Shown here in pieces: positions 22,215 to 34,411 of a DNA stretch of 64,000 bases. Made by a program: the position numbers and the translations under genes. Origin of the DNA: Viola odorata. Taxonomy: Eukaryota > Streptophyta > Magnoliopsida > Malpighiales > Violaceae. The stretch is from positions 51,301,151 to 51,365,150 of the forward strand of contig OY829538.1 of assembly GCA_963691705.1 (NCBI GenBank), read 5' to 3'. Positions within the stretch are counted from its first letter, which is position 1. Every line of letters begins with the position of its first letter. The notes beneath the pieces are model-generated. The model was not told the origin of the DNA. It worked only from the letters and a program-made list of their open reading frames with translations, and made no database searches.

Positions 22215-22376
22215 CTAGCAGGACACGACATAGGTTATGAAGGTGATGGTAAGCAACATTGGAGCAGCTGGAAACCAAGCTGAGAGGTCTTTACCTAAAG
22301 ACCGAGCTAGCATGAATAAGGAGATCTGGTTCATAAATTTAAAGGATGAAACAGAAGAAGATTTAGTTTTCTCCAT
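22215..22376 (-). CDS. Small hypothetical protein (53 aa)
   Basis: ATG at 22376 opens MEKTKSSSVSSFKFMNQ and ends in a hydrophobic stretch (WFPAAPMLLTITFITYVVSC), which would suit a membrane anchor. An A-rich leader precedes the ATG. It is not part of any recognised element. No family is recognised and a chance ORF is quite possible. Confidence 0.25.
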   Translation of the reverse strand: MEKTKSSSVSSFKFMNQISLFMLARSLGKDLSAWFPAAPMLLTITFITYVVSC

Positions 22377-22999
22377 CTTTTTGGTTATTGGTTTCAAAGA
22401 GAAAATATGATTTGTTATAGACTATAGTTACTACTATGTAATAGGAGAAAGAAAACGACTCGTCATACTTTATGGATCATAAGAAAATAGTAACAACTTG
22501 GTCAAAATCTAATACCAGTCTTTTAGCTATATGCTTTTTCTCCGCATATATTTCCCAACTTTTTTCTTATTTCTGAAAAAAGAGAATTCCAACCTTGTGT
22601 ATATATTGAAAATAAACAATAATGGGAATGGTATTTTTCATATATTTACAGTAAGAAGATTTGGTTTTTTGAAGAGATGAGTATCTATTACTACTACTCA
22701 TTGTATATATACTTTTTAAGTATCAATTAAAAATAACAACTTGATCAAATATAATCAATTTGATATTATGGGTTGAGATAAGAAAGAAATTAAATTTTAA
22801 ATCAATTTGAGAAGATTCCCCAGCAATGGATAAAACAAAACAAAAAACAGTAATTTACAGGGATCGCAAATGAAATGAGAGGCAACATAGAATTATTAAT
22901 CTTTATCTTCATAATTATATTATAAATGCTTTGACATTTACATGAATGAATGAAAAAATCGGTTAATACAACTCAAGCACAAAACAAACACAGAGCAAA
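22377..22999. other. AT-rich sequence, no feature seen
   Basis: Very AT-rich DNA with short TA-repeats and no ORF. It may be host intergenic sequence. Confidence 0.5.
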
Positions 23000-25427
23000 A
23001 GTAAATGCAACAAAAGGGTGGCAAAAAAGAAGCTGCATACAATTTCTCAATCAAACCTCAACTATTAGTAGTGGTATTATACTTGATTTTAAAAACAACT
23101 GACAATGTTGAGAATGTTGTAAAAGGATCATTCCACAGATATTTCAGGACAATTCTAATTTCTTAAAATGATCGATTTTGTAACAACGGTAAATACCATT
23201 AATAGATTGTTGAGTGCAAATAATTAAAGAAGCAAGATTAAAGAAAACAGTAAACAGATTGAATGTGTGTAACCAAGTGATAAAGACTTCCCAGTAAGGA
23301 TTCTATCTAGCCCATGATTCATGCCAATTGATCATTGATGCAAGTGTAAAAACCAAACTTATAGGACGACTATAGAGACCAGGTATTGGTCACCTAGATC
23401 TCCTGCTCTCCTCCTGCACAAGACTTTCAAAGAGACACTATTAGAAATCCCTAATTGACTCAATAACCCTAAGAGACATTCTATAGGATTTAATTGATCA
23501 ATTGAGAAGACACGGGGAGAGGCCTATCCCAGGCCTGGGATAGAGACGTGTCTACTCCTATAAACTGGATCCTACCCTTTTTCTAACCGTCGACCAATTA
23601 GTCGCCTTCGTATTTCTCTTGACAGTGTAGACTCCAAAATCTCAAGGAAGGACTGTAATCATTCAAGTTCTAGGTGAAGTTGATCAGGCTTTACACAAAA
23701 AAAGAATAAACTAACATGTAATAAAAAAAGGGTAGAAATATAAGAATGGAATGTGTGAAGGGCAATTTGATGTCACAATCACAGAATCATGGGCATTGAA
23801 TCCTTACCAAGAAGAAGGCGTTTAGCCTACGACAAACATAATAATAATAAAGAAATAGAAATATGCATAAACTGAAATTGAATTAAAGAAGAAAGTAAAA
23901 TAGAGTTGAAGTTGTAACAATGGCAGAACATGAATAAAGAAGAAACCCCCCTTTCTTCTACCTAGCAGCTAATTAAATAGAAAACCTAGCTATTTCTAAT
24001 CTCCTAAAAACTAGATAGGGATAGAATAAAATAAAATCTAATTGTTTTTAAACGGAAGAGTTCTAATCGGAGAGTGATTTCTTCAGAGTAAGCCTTCTGG
24101 AAGAAGACAGCTCGTATCCAGCTCACGACCCAATCCCAGTCAGACTTCTCATTAATCCAGTTGACTTTGGTCAACGCTGCGAATCCTTGCCTTATCCCAG
24201 GTCTGGGATAGAGTCTGCTTTCTTTCCACCAAAACTGGCTCTATATAGGTGTTTCCAGCTCCTTTTGAATAATTTGCTTCTCAGCCACGTATTCTGCAAA
24301 AAGGAATGGAAAACCCATAAATTAACAGTATCATCATCCTAAAATAGGCATAAAGGATGATGAATAATATGACAATTAACGCTCCAATCAAATCCCCCAC
24401 ACTAACCTATGCTTGCCCCCAAGCATCAAAACAAATCAAAACAAACAAACATCAGGACCCCAGAGTTCTTCATTCGGCCATATACCTCACCACCAAAATT
24501 ACCTAGACACTTCAGTCATCAAATCAATGCTAGACTACCAAGGACTGATTAATACCCTAAACATACCCCATCCAAATGGTATCAAGACATCCAACTCTGA
24601 ATCTTAAGCAATAATTAAGAGACAAAACATCCTTACAGATTTGAGTATACAACAGTGCAGTTTCATCAGAATGTGCATTTTAAACCACTGTGCTTTTTAC
24701 TGTCATTTTTATAGCATGAAAAAATATATTTCATTTCATGTTGACTTTAACCACTGTCAATTTTCTTGCCCTTTTCATTTTTATTTTGCAGGCAGAATTT
24801 CTTTCAATTCATAACAGTGTTTGTTCTTTTTGGGTTCTCCAACTCTCAGAACTTTCACTTTTGCTAATTTTCTGCTCTACCTTCATGACATTTAGCACTT
24901 AAACATTGCATAAACAACGAGATGGAAACCAAACATATATTTAAATCAAACACAACTATTTTTGTACCCCGATTATATTTCAAATTCTAAATTAGATGTC
25001 CTTTAGACCATGTGGACAATTAATGTTCTGAGAGCATTAGGATATATGCCTCTTAAGCATTGATCATGTTATGCTCATTCACTCCCTTGATACTAAAGCA
25101 TTGATTTGACCAAACAAGTGTCAGATTGCATTTTTAGTGATGAAATAAATAACTTAAGTTGAAAACTGGGGCTGATTGACAAAAATAGGATTGTCTACCT
25201 AAAGACATACATAAAAATAAGAACAAAAATCCGAGCATACATTAGACTAAAAAAAAGAAGAAAGAAAAAAAATATAAAAAATAAAAAATAAAAAACTGAC
25301 TTTTATTTAACACAACTAACCAAACAAAACAATCAAAAAGTCATGCAAAACACAAATAATCAAAACAGTAGACAATCCTAAAAATTCCTCCCCCACACGA
25401 GAAGACACTTTGTCCTCAAAGTGTGAG
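23000..25427 (-). repeat. Probable second Athila-type LTR or LTR fragment
   Basis: It shares, in the same order and orientation, phrase-level similarity with the LTR at 19825-21089 (a 'gactatagagaccaggt' block, a 'ctcctgctctcctcctg' block, a 'gggcaatttgatg...ccttaccaagaagaagg' block). It also has the phrases TCCCCCACACTAACC...TTGCCCCCAAGCA (24391) and CTCCCCCACAC...TGTCCTCAAAG (25388) seen in Athila-type LTRs. It holds two copies of an 18-bp palindrome (23525 and 24193). Ends are not defined and T2 cuts it at 25427. No ORF of note. Confidence 0.45.
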
Positions 25428-25911
25428 TGATAAGATTAGGACTTCTGGAGAATCGGGGTGATGATTATGGCCGCTCGGAGTCACTGTAGTTGCCGTCGAG
25501 TGTACCTACAAAGCGCCGGAGGGGGGCTCCGCCGTAGACACTCCGATGCTTAAGTCAGTAAGGTTGTTCCAACAAGTAGAGGTTCGAGTAGCGATCTTAG
25601 GCTTACCTCTCATTTCGAGTGGTGGGGTATTTATAGGCAGAGCGTGAGCGTTACCTCTAGGGAGAGGCATTATCTTGGGAAGATAACGCCTCGAGTGACG
25701 TCATGGCTAACTTGGGATGGGATGACGCCGTGCGTATGAGTAGATAACGCATGAGACTCGCCCCTCCGGCTGATGTCGACCATCCTAGGGTTCTTCTCTT
25801 CAAAAGAGTGCGGCATCCTCCACGACTGATGCCCGGCTGGCACTGTAGGGTTCTGGTCTCAAGGTTGGAGTGAAGACGGAAATACCCTTGGAATTGCCTT
25901 AATTGTTATCA
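25428..25911 (-). repeat. T2 3' LTR (484 bp)
   Basis: On the + strand it runs TGATAAG...TTATCA. Reverse TATAAATA (near 25628-25635), the GTAAGCC donor-like site (25616), the GC hairpin (25514-25534, one mismatch) and the U3 inverted repeat are present. It has no poly-C run, unlike T3 and T4. It is followed by GCCCAACTGAAAACGAGCCC, the conserved sequence inside all four 3' LTRs. Confidence 0.85.
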
Positions 25912-26120
25912 CAAGCCCAACTGAAAACGAGCCCGAGTGTTTACCAAAGGCTGATGCTTCTTCTCGTTCACACGTCATGCTTGACGGGTCTAGAGATAAC
26001 GGGGTGGTGCAATATTCAAGGGACACGTGTCCTTAACCGCTTCTTACTTGGGCCTATAAATTTGAACTTTCACCGCGCAAATTTCTCATCTTTTTTAGCA
26101 CTTCTTTTTGTATTTTCACT

Positions 26121-26504
26121 ATAGACGAACTAACCAGAAACTTTTTGCTCTCCAAAGCCCAAACTCTGAAGAATCTGGCTGAGGCCGATGTTGATTTTCT
26201 AGAAAACATGGTAAGGAAGACCTCTGAGGATATCATGGAGCTCCAAGGGATGATGGTCCCACTTTTGTCCAGGCAGCTCGGGACTTCCCTGGAGGACTTC
26301 AGCCCCTTGGAGAGCGTGATGAAGCTGGCCGCCACCGTCTCCCGCATCGAGGTGGTGGTCACCATGCTGCGGTACAGGAAAGACATGCTGGGGTGCTGCT
26401 TGAAGGGAATGAGGGTCTGTTCCTCTAAACTGACCTCCGTTGCAGATGCACTGAGGGAGGTTCATGTGGTGCCGGGGGAGGACGATGCCGGGTCCAATGC
26501 TTGA
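26121..26504 (+). pseudogene. T2 antisense gene a, start codon lost
   Basis: The frame is open for all 128 codons and ends with the acidic tail EDDAGSNA. The position aligned with the ATG of T1, T3 and T4 is ATA (26121), a G-to-A change, so the usual start is lost. The next in-frame ATG is about 30 codons inside. Conserved blocks are KTSEDIMELQGMM, DFSPLESVMKL, VSRIEVVVTML and CCLKGMR. The TATA box TATAAATT is at 26055, 66 bases upstream, and the motif GGCCGTTAGGCCATAAATAAA (26578-26598) follows. See the T1 entry for what can be said of the protein. Confidence 0.75.
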
Positions 26505-26970
26505 CCGCTCGCTGCCGTAGTCGTTTCCCTTTATCTTCTTTTGTATGTTCTCTACGTATAGGCGGATGTAAGCTTTGGGCCGTTAGGCCATAAATAAAGT
26601 ATCTTTTCGTTACCTTGCATTTTTTCTCCCTTCTCGCAATGTGCCAGTTAACGCTTCAGTTGAGTGCCACATGTGCCACATCAGCCCACTCTTGTGAACC
26701 GTTCCGCATTGATTTTGCGCCGCCTCTTCAGTATCAACTGATTGGGCAGTTTTTCGGTGTCTCTTGATCAGTGAGAAATTTTGACAGGCGCGATCACAGG
26801 ATCTACTTCTGCAATTAAGATCGTTCTTCTCGAAGCACATTAACCTTTCTCAAAGGTCGCGCGAGAAAGCGGGAAGTCCTCTTCACTTCGGTTATTTAAT
26901 GAGATTTCATTTTTCTTTTTCCTATTCACCTTCTTCTTCGTATTTCTCCGTTGAGATTGCTTAAAGTTCC

Positions 26971-27377
26971 ATGGCTGATTCATATTTCGGAGATGTCATT
27001 GAGCGCGAGTCCCCACCAACTCCCCTGACTTGGCCGGATTTCGACGATCCTCCTTCGCCGCGTCTAAAAAGGCGACTTGCCCCACGCAAAGGTCGCAAGA
27101 GGCCGAAGAGAAAGGCCTTTGAGGTAGCCAGCGTGCCGTTTGACCTCTATGTCCCTACTGTTCGGAGGGGCGATGAACTGTTTCCTCACATCAATCGTTT
27201 CATGGAAGGGGTTCCTCCAGCAACATCGGTGTCGAGGTAGCGGCTCCTGCTACTAAAAGGGAGTCAAGTCCACCAAAGCCTGGTCGAAAGAAAGGGGCTG
27301 ACGAGCCTTTTCCTTTCACTGACGAGGAGTTTCCGTCCTCAGATGGAGATAACTCATGCTGGCCTGACGAGGATTAA
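26971..27377 (+). pseudogene. T2 antisense gene b, one frameshift
   Basis: ATG at 26971 (MADSYFGDVIERESPPTPL) opens the Pro/Ser-rich start and a basic Lys/Arg-rich segment (RLKRRLAPRKGRKRPKRK) that could act as a nuclear localisation signal. The frame shifts in a G4 run near 27212 and ends early at 27240. The other frame continues through DEPFPFTDEEFPSSDGDN to WPDED at 27377, as in T3. A TATTTAAT box lies 78 bases upstream and the conserved TATGGC...AATAAA signal follows. Confidence 0.7.
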
Positions 27378-27817
27378 TCTTCACACACCATGCATATTGT
27401 AGATGTCGTATGGCTTATCATGAATAAAATAACATTGTTGGTGCTTGCTTTCTCGCTGTTATATTTCGCATTAACTTCTACGACCCTTAGACAGTTAACG
27501 CCTTTCCTCAAGGATATAAATGCTTAGTCATAAAGATTCCTCTGAGGCCGTTCCATGTGTCATTTTCTACTTTGCACGCGTCTTATTCACACAGGTCACT
27601 CAGTTGCTGAGTTTGACCTTTAAAAGGAAATAACTGCTTTCTTCTCACACTTTTACTCGCACTTCGAATTTTCCTCTGTTATACTTTCTTTCTGTTTCTT
27701 CTTCTACTCAAGGGAAATTCCTTCAATCGTTCATTAGCGTCGGTGGTCTACTCATTGTTTTCTCCTTCAAGGTATTTTGCTTCTCATTCGCTCTGGTTTT
27801 TCTTTTATTGGTTCAAT

Positions 27818-30128
27818 ATGCGCCGCCCTAGAGTTACTAGGGGTCTGCAGAGGCCTCTAGATCCAGAACTCGAAACAATGAGCAGTATTCTCTCGTGCGA
27901 AACAATTCTGAGGGCTGAACTAGAGGGTCAAGGTGTTTTCTTTCCCCCCAACCATTTTCCTGTCGTTCCCCTAGATGACTGGCGGCTTTATGATCCGTTA
28001 TGGGGGAAGTATAGAATGGTTTATTTTAAAATATTTCTCTATGGCTTTTGCTTTCCACTTCATACTTCTATAGAGAGATTGCTGCGCCGGTATGATCTTA
28101 ATCCCGCTCAGATAACCCCTTCTTCTTGGTGCGGTATTTATGCGTTTCTTCGTGCTTGCGAGATGAAGAATATCTTTACTCCGTCCGTCAATTTAATCTG
28201 CAAATTCTTTAGCCTGAGTTGTCATAACTGCTTGGTCGATATCACCCCGCAGTGGAATGACGCATTCGTGCAATCATTCTGGCAAATATTTCAGGGCTTT
28301 GAGGAAACTGTAGCTGACTGGAAGAGCGGTTTCTTCGTGATCGAACTACCTTTCCGTTTGTGGCGCAGGGGCTTTAATCAGGAGATTACTAGTGTTGTCT
28401 GGGTAAACCCAAGGGTGTTGTCGAGGGATGAGTTATCTTACGCTAACGCCTTACTAGAGATAGATACGTCTTTCCGTATTCGAGAATTCGCTTTGTATAA
28501 GCGTTTGGAAGAGTGCACTACTGGTAAACATTTCTCCTTCCGCGTTATCACTTAATTTTACTTGCCATTCTAACACGTTTCATTGGCAGAAAATGCTAAG
28601 GGTCAGTCGTCTAGGGGGAATGACGCTCCTTTAAACGTGATACCACTCCAAACGCTACTGGCTTCTCCACCGCCCAAGGGTTCCAGCCGTCAGACTATTC
28701 CGCCAAAAAAGAGGAGAACTAAGATAGTCTCAGGGGGAGGGCGCGACATCTCTGTCCGAGCCTCTCGCTTCCTTGATAATTGGCTACCTGTTCGGGGTAG
28801 AGGAGCAACTTTGAGTCATCCCACAGCTAGGATAATTGACAGTGATAGCGAGGAAATGGATATCGAGATAGAGCTTCGTCATGCTTCCTCGGCTCAACGA
28901 AAGAAACTCAGAGTGGAGAAAAATAATCTGACTGCTGAGGTTTCTTCTAAAAAGGTCGGCGAAGTCCCTACCGGGGTAATTGACGCCTCTACTGTGGCGA
29001 GTACTTCTGACACAACAAAGGTTGCTGAGGCATCAACTGACGCTCCTCCCAAGGTTACTGAAGTTTCATTAGCGGCAGATTCGCTTCCACCGACTAACGC
29101 CCATGACTCTCCTATTTCTTCTTGTATTCCTGATGCGGTGATGTCAGCTCCCAACTCGAGCGTGCTTCCTGACACACCGATAGGGGGTCCCCAACCGTTA
29201 TTCTTTACTTCCATCTTGGGTGTCATCGGTTCCGCCAAGGGTTCTTCTCCCTCCATTATCGCCAACCTTTCCCCTCAGGGTCCTCAAGGAGTTCCTTCTT
29301 ACCGGTTGGATTTTTCAACCTTAGGCACTAACGGGGCTTCGTGCCTTAGAGGTGTTGGACCCGTTGTCGCGAGATCAGCTGACGACCTTCCTAGTAGGTG
29401 AGATATTTGGTTCTCCTGAGGATAAAGAGGCGTTGTTGCGGATTCCCCCCGATATTCGGCATGCACGTGTTCTGAATGACGCACTGGCTGGCTTTCGCCA
29501 CGTGTATTACTTTCTTGAAGCTCATGATGACAAACTTCGAGGTTCGTCTGACTCGAAGGAGCGACTGGATGCCACCTTGGCTAAAGTGAAGGAGTTAACG
29601 CGACTTGAAACTCGTACCCTGGCGGAGCTGAATGATAGTCGCGCCGAACTTGCCACAGAAAAGTCTAAGGGGAAAGCCAAAGTTGAGTTTCTAGAGGCAG
29701 AGCTGGTTAAGGGGGAGGCCAAGGTTGGGTTATTGGAGGCGGAGCTGGTGTCGGCGGACAAGAGAAATTCTCTTCTTCGTGAAGAGATATCGACTTGTAA
29801 CGCGGATCTGGCAAAGGTGCCTTCAATGGTAAACTGGTGGAAGAAGATAGTCATGCGGGCCTTTGCCACTGGATTCGCGGACTACTATCGTGGTGGGTCT
29901 TTCGATTCGGCTAAGATAGCCGATTATGCCTCTGAAAAAATGGATGAAATAGACGCGAGCGAGGAAGGTTTCCTTTCTTCAGGAGAGGAGGAGGAAGGCG
30001 ACGGGACGATGCCGGGGTGCTCCCGTAATCAGACGGTGTTGATGTCACGGGGAACATCAAGAGCTCCTCTCATCTCCGTTTGTTATTCTTTCTTTTTATT
30101 TCAAACATTGATCTCATTCGGTTTGTAA
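27818..30128 (+). pseudogene. T2 antisense gene A, single frameshift in exon 2
   Basis: ATG at 27818 (MRRPRVTRGLQRPLDPE; the open frame upstream lacks a conserved start). Exon 1 (27818-28523) encodes the complete N-terminal domain: YRMVYFKIFLYGFCFPLHTS, LNPAQITPSSWCGIYAFLR, NCLVDITPQWNDAFVQSFW and ETVADWKSGFFVIELP. Intron 28524-28589 (66 bp, GTAAAC...GGCAG) is phase 1. Exon 2 starts ENAKGQSS and carries the PLNVIPLQTL block, a Ser/Ala/Pro linker and a coiled coil with paired repeats of KGKAKVEFLEAEL and KGEAKVGLLEAEL. An extra G in GGGG near 29337-29340 shifts the frame; correction would join it to the downstream frame. The TATA-like element is at 27619, 198 bases upstream. Confidence 0.8.
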
Positions 30129-30700
30129 TAATTAATAACGTCTGGCTTGTGACAGCGTTTAGAATTCCCCTTCGAATAATGATTGATCTTTGTTGCGCTA
30201 TCTCTTTCTCTTCCGTTATCTCAACAGCTGCCCGTGGAGTTAACGCTGCACCACAATATTTTTATCTCCGCGTTATCGCGCTTGCTTTGATTTGAAAATC
30301 GATTTCACTTGTCAGAGCATTTAATGCTCGGGATCCCCTCATTAATGCGAGAGAGAAGTCATGACGGCTAGAATACACGTGTCTATTCGTGGAGACGCTA
30401 GGGATTGCCGTGCCCTAGGAACTGACGAGATCGAGGCGTCTTTTCACTTTTCTAGGGTTGTACTCATTGCTCACGTCTTTTCCAGGCGACGACGATTGCA
30501 ACAGTCATTTTGGTTGACCACTAGGGTTATAAAACCCACTACATGTTATTTTTCCCTCTTTTGTTATTTCATTTTCGCTTCTCCCCCTCGAGCCGACTTG
30601 TGTTTTTTCTTTCCAACGTTTGGGCATTCTGAGTTTTTCCTCCAAAAAGGTATTTCTATCCTTATCTGCCATCTTCTTCATCTTTTTCTTTATTTTTGCC

Positions 30701-32683
30701 ATGGCTAGAACTCGTACCAAGTCTATTGATGAGGAAAAAATTGAAAGTACTGCCACCACCATCACCTCCTCATCCATGCTTCAAGATCATTTGTCTAAGC
30801 ACAATGCCCATATCCCAGCCTTCTGTTGCTTCTGATTCACTTCGCCTTAATAGTGTAATGTCTGGTAATAGCAGGCTCTTGTATGCCAAGATGTTTGGCT
30901 ATGGCTTCAAGTTCCCTCTTGATCCTTTTATCGAAAGGTTGTTTGTTGCTCTGGATGTGAATCCCGTTTAGTTGGCTCCTAACGCGTACTGTTACGTTTA
31001 TGCATTTCTAGAACTCTGTAGATACAAAGGGATTACCTCTCCTTCCCTTTTATTACTTAAATCTCTTTTCCAATTGTATAGCCGTAGGGGTGTGATAGCG
31101 ATATCACCCCATTATGATGATGACTCTCTTAAACCCTTCACCTGGAAATTCCTACATCTTGAGTCTTCCATTGACGATTGGAAGAACAATTTTTTTGTTA
31201 TCGAGATACCTAGCCCCCAGTGGCGGACTGGTTTTAACCATGCTATCAAGGACAGTGCCTGGGGTCATTAGACGGCTCTTCCTCAGCCTGAACAAGGCTG
31301 GTTAGACAAACTGCTCAAGTTGGACATCTACGTTCATACTCGCAAGTTGGCTTGCGGCACTGACATTCAAGCCTGTATTGAGAGTGAGTGTTGTCTTTTT
31401 CTTTGTTACTTCTGGTAGTACTAACACTAATGTTATGTCGTGATTGTGCAGCTCCTGATCCTGATCGAAAGTCAGAAAGCGTTAGGAGACGAGAGCAGAG
31501 GGCTTTAAAGAGGAGAGAGGAAATTGCCACTGCCGTTGTCTCTGCCGCTGCCACTGTTACTCTAGTCATATCATCTACTGTGACTGTAAACCCCATCCAA
31601 GCGCCTTCAAATGCGAGTTCGCCAACAAATCCTATTATCAGTGAAGGAGACAATGCTACCCTTTTTGCTTCGATGTCGCCTCTTGGCAGCCAGTCTTCTA
31701 ACCCTTTGGGGACCATGGGCGTTTCCGGGTCTTTTGACGCCTCGCCCAATTCTCTTAATTTCGCACTTTCTCCTTCCTATTCTACTGTCCTGGGCTTTAC
31801 TGAGGTCTTTACGGGTGTTGGTTTTCTGCCCTTTTAGTCTCACGGTCCTTTTGGGCTTCATGGGGGTGCTTCTTCCAGCCAACCTCCATCTCCTCTTACC
31901 CTGCACTTTGTTCCTTCCAGCGCATCGATGTATCACCCTAGTAGCGATAACACGCCTCATATAATGGACGATCTAAGTTCACTGGGGGAGTCTGGGCCCG
32001 TTACCCATCAGGTTAACTTGAGCAACTTGCGCAGAGTTGGGTTTGCGGCCGCTGGGGGAGATAGCTCAGCGGGGATTTCTTCTTTCTTGGCTGCTCACGC
32101 GTTAACATCTCCTAAGGAGAAGGGGGCGTTTCTTTCTCGGCCTGTTGAGGAGCAGTTGGCCTTTGTACGTTCCACCTTATTCTCCGGTTTCTCCTAGTTT
32201 CACTACTTGTCCCAATATTTGTCACAGGAGGTCACCTCTCTTGCTTCCACCCGCCGCGATCTTTCCTACGAGCTCGCTAAGGAGCGAGAAGAAAAGAAGG
32301 GACTGTCGGGGGAACGCCAAGGGTTGGTGGTAGCTTTAGCGATGGCCAAGGAAGATTTGAAAGTGACCAGGGAGCAGGAGGCAGCTAGGGCATCCGATCT
32401 CGAGGCTGCTCTAACGGCAGAGAGAGTTGCCAGGGCAGCATTGCAAGAGGAAAAAGCTGCGTTAGAGAAAGAGTCGTCTGAGAAGGGCAAGTGGTTCGCT
32501 GAGAATACGGCCCGCATCATGTCTGACTGGTTCGTGGAAATTTACAGAGAAGACGTGTATGATGCTGAGGCCCTCATTAACGCCTTTCGGAAGAGATCAG
32601 GGGGTCTTACAGATGACCACTTTCGTCAAGAGAGAATGGGGGGTAACGAGGGACAAGGGGACATCGAGGCTGGCGCGCAATAG
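30701..32683 (+). pseudogene. T2 antisense gene B, broken
   Basis: ATG at 30701 (MARTRTKSIDEEKIE). Exon 1 shows FGYGFKFPLDPFIERL, NAYCYVYAFLELCRYKGI and DDWKNNFFVIEIP, with a frameshift near 30815, TAG at 30969-30971 in place of Gln, and a stop near 31269. Intron 31384-31451 (68 bp, GTGAGT...GTGCAG) is phase 1 as in the others. Exon 2 continues TPDPDRKSESVRRREQRAL. The region that holds the second intron in T3 and T4 is deleted here. Further stops (31837, 32195) precede the coiled coil (about 32270-32480) and the end at 32683. The TATA box TATAAAA is at 30528-30534. Confidence 0.75.
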
Positions 32684-33667
32684 GCGTTGTTATCACCCCT
32701 TTTTGTTTTTTACTTTTGAGGGTTTTTGCCTTTTTGTAGCCCCTTGAGGGTATTTCGAACAGTTCACACATATATATTATTTCTTTTCGTAACTGATCTC
32801 CTTTTCCACCATCTCTTTTTCTCTGAACTTTCACGATAAGATAGTTATCGTGGCGAGATAACCTGACTCCGCCCGAAGATGGGATCACCATGGCGTCACC
32901 CTATACTCTGCAGGATGACAAACATTGATAACGAATTCCACACTAGATATCGCGACATGACTTAACCATGCGTCTTTCAATGCCGTTGTAGAATAATGCT
33001 ACTCAGCAGATAATTTCCAAAGTAGAACTCATAGAAGTGACTCATAATCAATATTATCCACGACGCGTGGTGTATACCCGCACGCGCCATCGAAGTGGCA
33101 GTATCCTTCCAGAGGCATTACACCGCATGAAGAGATAACTCCCTCGATGAGACTTCATCTAGGATAAGCATTTTCATAACGGCGTCGCGCTGACGCAGGT
33201 ACTCTCAACCAACGACGAAAAATTCCTTATAGATGAAGAATTCCATGTAAATAAATGCGGACTTATACCCTTCCGCAATAATAGATATCCAAAGGGGCCA
33301 ATCGCGTGCGCTCCCCTGACTGTATTTCCCTAACCGAGGCAGCAAGAACTCTGGCCATTGCCCATGCATCTATCACCATGGCAGGCCTCACGATGTTATC
33401 GCTTGCGTGGACGTCAATTTCTCCCTCGCTTCCACAAGATCCTGCACATTCTCAATCGATGCTTTAGAGCATTAGTCAAAATATTGTGCGATAATTAAAC
33501 GTTAATTACTGTTTAGGGGCCGTCGTGCCTCCATATCCAAGGGTCGTCAGTATTATCCATGTTGCTTTCTCAACCAGCCATCTTTACTAGGGATTTCCCA
33601 TCTGGTTACTCGCTGGGATTTCGTGATTTCTTTCCGTATTCCCAAATTTCCACGGTCGGCTCGGACA
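32684..33667. other. Spacer between T2 gene B and repeat array; no gene seen
   Basis: It begins with the gene B 3' end (TTTTTGTAGCCCCTTGAGGGTATTT, shared with T3 near 42178 as TTTTGTAACCCTTCGAGGGCATTTTT). The rest is conserved in patches with T3 (42280-42760) but non-coding. Confidence 0.5.
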
Positions 33668-34163
33668 GTGCCTCGTCTTAGTGAGCCGTCTGATCAAGAC
33701 CAGCCATCACAAGGATAGGAATTTTCACATCCAGGCGATGACCTCGTATCTCGGATTCGTGCCCTCACTTAGTGAGTCGTCTGTATTAGCCCGAACATCG
33801 CAATGATAGGACTTTTCACTTCCAGGATGGAGTTTCTATCTCTCTGGGGTGTGCCACGTCTTTGTGAACCGTCTGTGTTAGCCCGGTTACAAGGATAGGA
33901 CTTTTCACTCCCAGAGAAGCCGGGATGTGCCTCATCTTGGTGGGCCGTCTGTGTTAGCACAGTTGCCATAAGGATAGGACTTTGCCCTCCCGAGGGTGTC
34001 GGAACGTGCCTCGTCTTAGCGGCCCGCCTGTGTTAGCGCGACTGCCCCCAAGGATAGGACTTTTCACTTCCGACACTTATTTTTAGGTATGCCAGGGCAT
34101 GCCCTCACTTAGTGAGCCATCTAATCAGGACCGGTAGTCACAAGGATAGGACTTTTCACTTCG
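33668..34163 (-). repeat. T2 post-pol tandem repeat array
   Basis: Six to seven units of about 75-90 bp. On the + strand each begins near GTGCCTCGTCTTAGTGAGCC or GTGCCCTCACTTAGTGAGCC and ends AAGGATAGGACTTTTCAC, the reverse complement of the T1 unit. Confidence 0.85.
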
Positions 34164-34283
34164 GGCACCCTTCTTCATTTATCATCTGCACATAATCAAC
34201 ATCCATAAAACACACAAGAACATTCTCTATTTGAGTGTTAGCACACGTTAGGGCTGGCGTTAGCAAAAAGGTACAGAGATATA

Positions 34284-34411
34284 TCAAGATCTAGCATGGT
34301 ATAATTTCAAACGAGCAATATTCCAAGAGTTAGGTAAGGGAGCACCGTCAAGTGTTTCCAGGTGATACGCTCCCTTTCCGATAACGCGGGTAACATGGTA
34401 TGGGTCGTCCC
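34284..34411 (-). pseudogene. pol: T2 pol, last 42 codons
   Basis: Minus-strand translation gives DDPYHVTRVIGKGAYHLETL ... NSWNIARLKLYHARS and a TGA at 34286-34284. It aligns with the C terminus of the T1 and T4 integrase. It is cut at 34411 by the T3 LTR in the GPY region. Confidence 0.85.

Larger units (their letters stand above)
25428..34411 (-). mobile_element. T2: Tat-lineage element, 3' part, interrupted by T3
   Basis: The order on the + strand is 3' LTR (25428-25911), antisense genes a, b, A, B, the repeat array, then the last 42 codons of pol, cut at 34411 by the T3 LTR. The remainder of pol, gag and the 5' LTR would lie right of T3 and outside the window. All four antisense genes are recognisable. 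Gene A is one base away from an intact frame. Confidence 0.85.

Noticed and set aside
22215..22397. Seven-residue longer start (MKPITKK) and assignment as an arabinogalactan-type peptide
   Set aside because: The longer start uses TTG. The sequence lacks the signal peptide and AP/SP repeats of that class, so it is left as hypothetical.
30505..30777. Minus-strand ORFs opposite genes A and B (for example 30777-30505, 31960-31607, 47440-47072)
   Set aside because: They are shadow frames over conserved antisense exons or promoters and are not shared between the elements.
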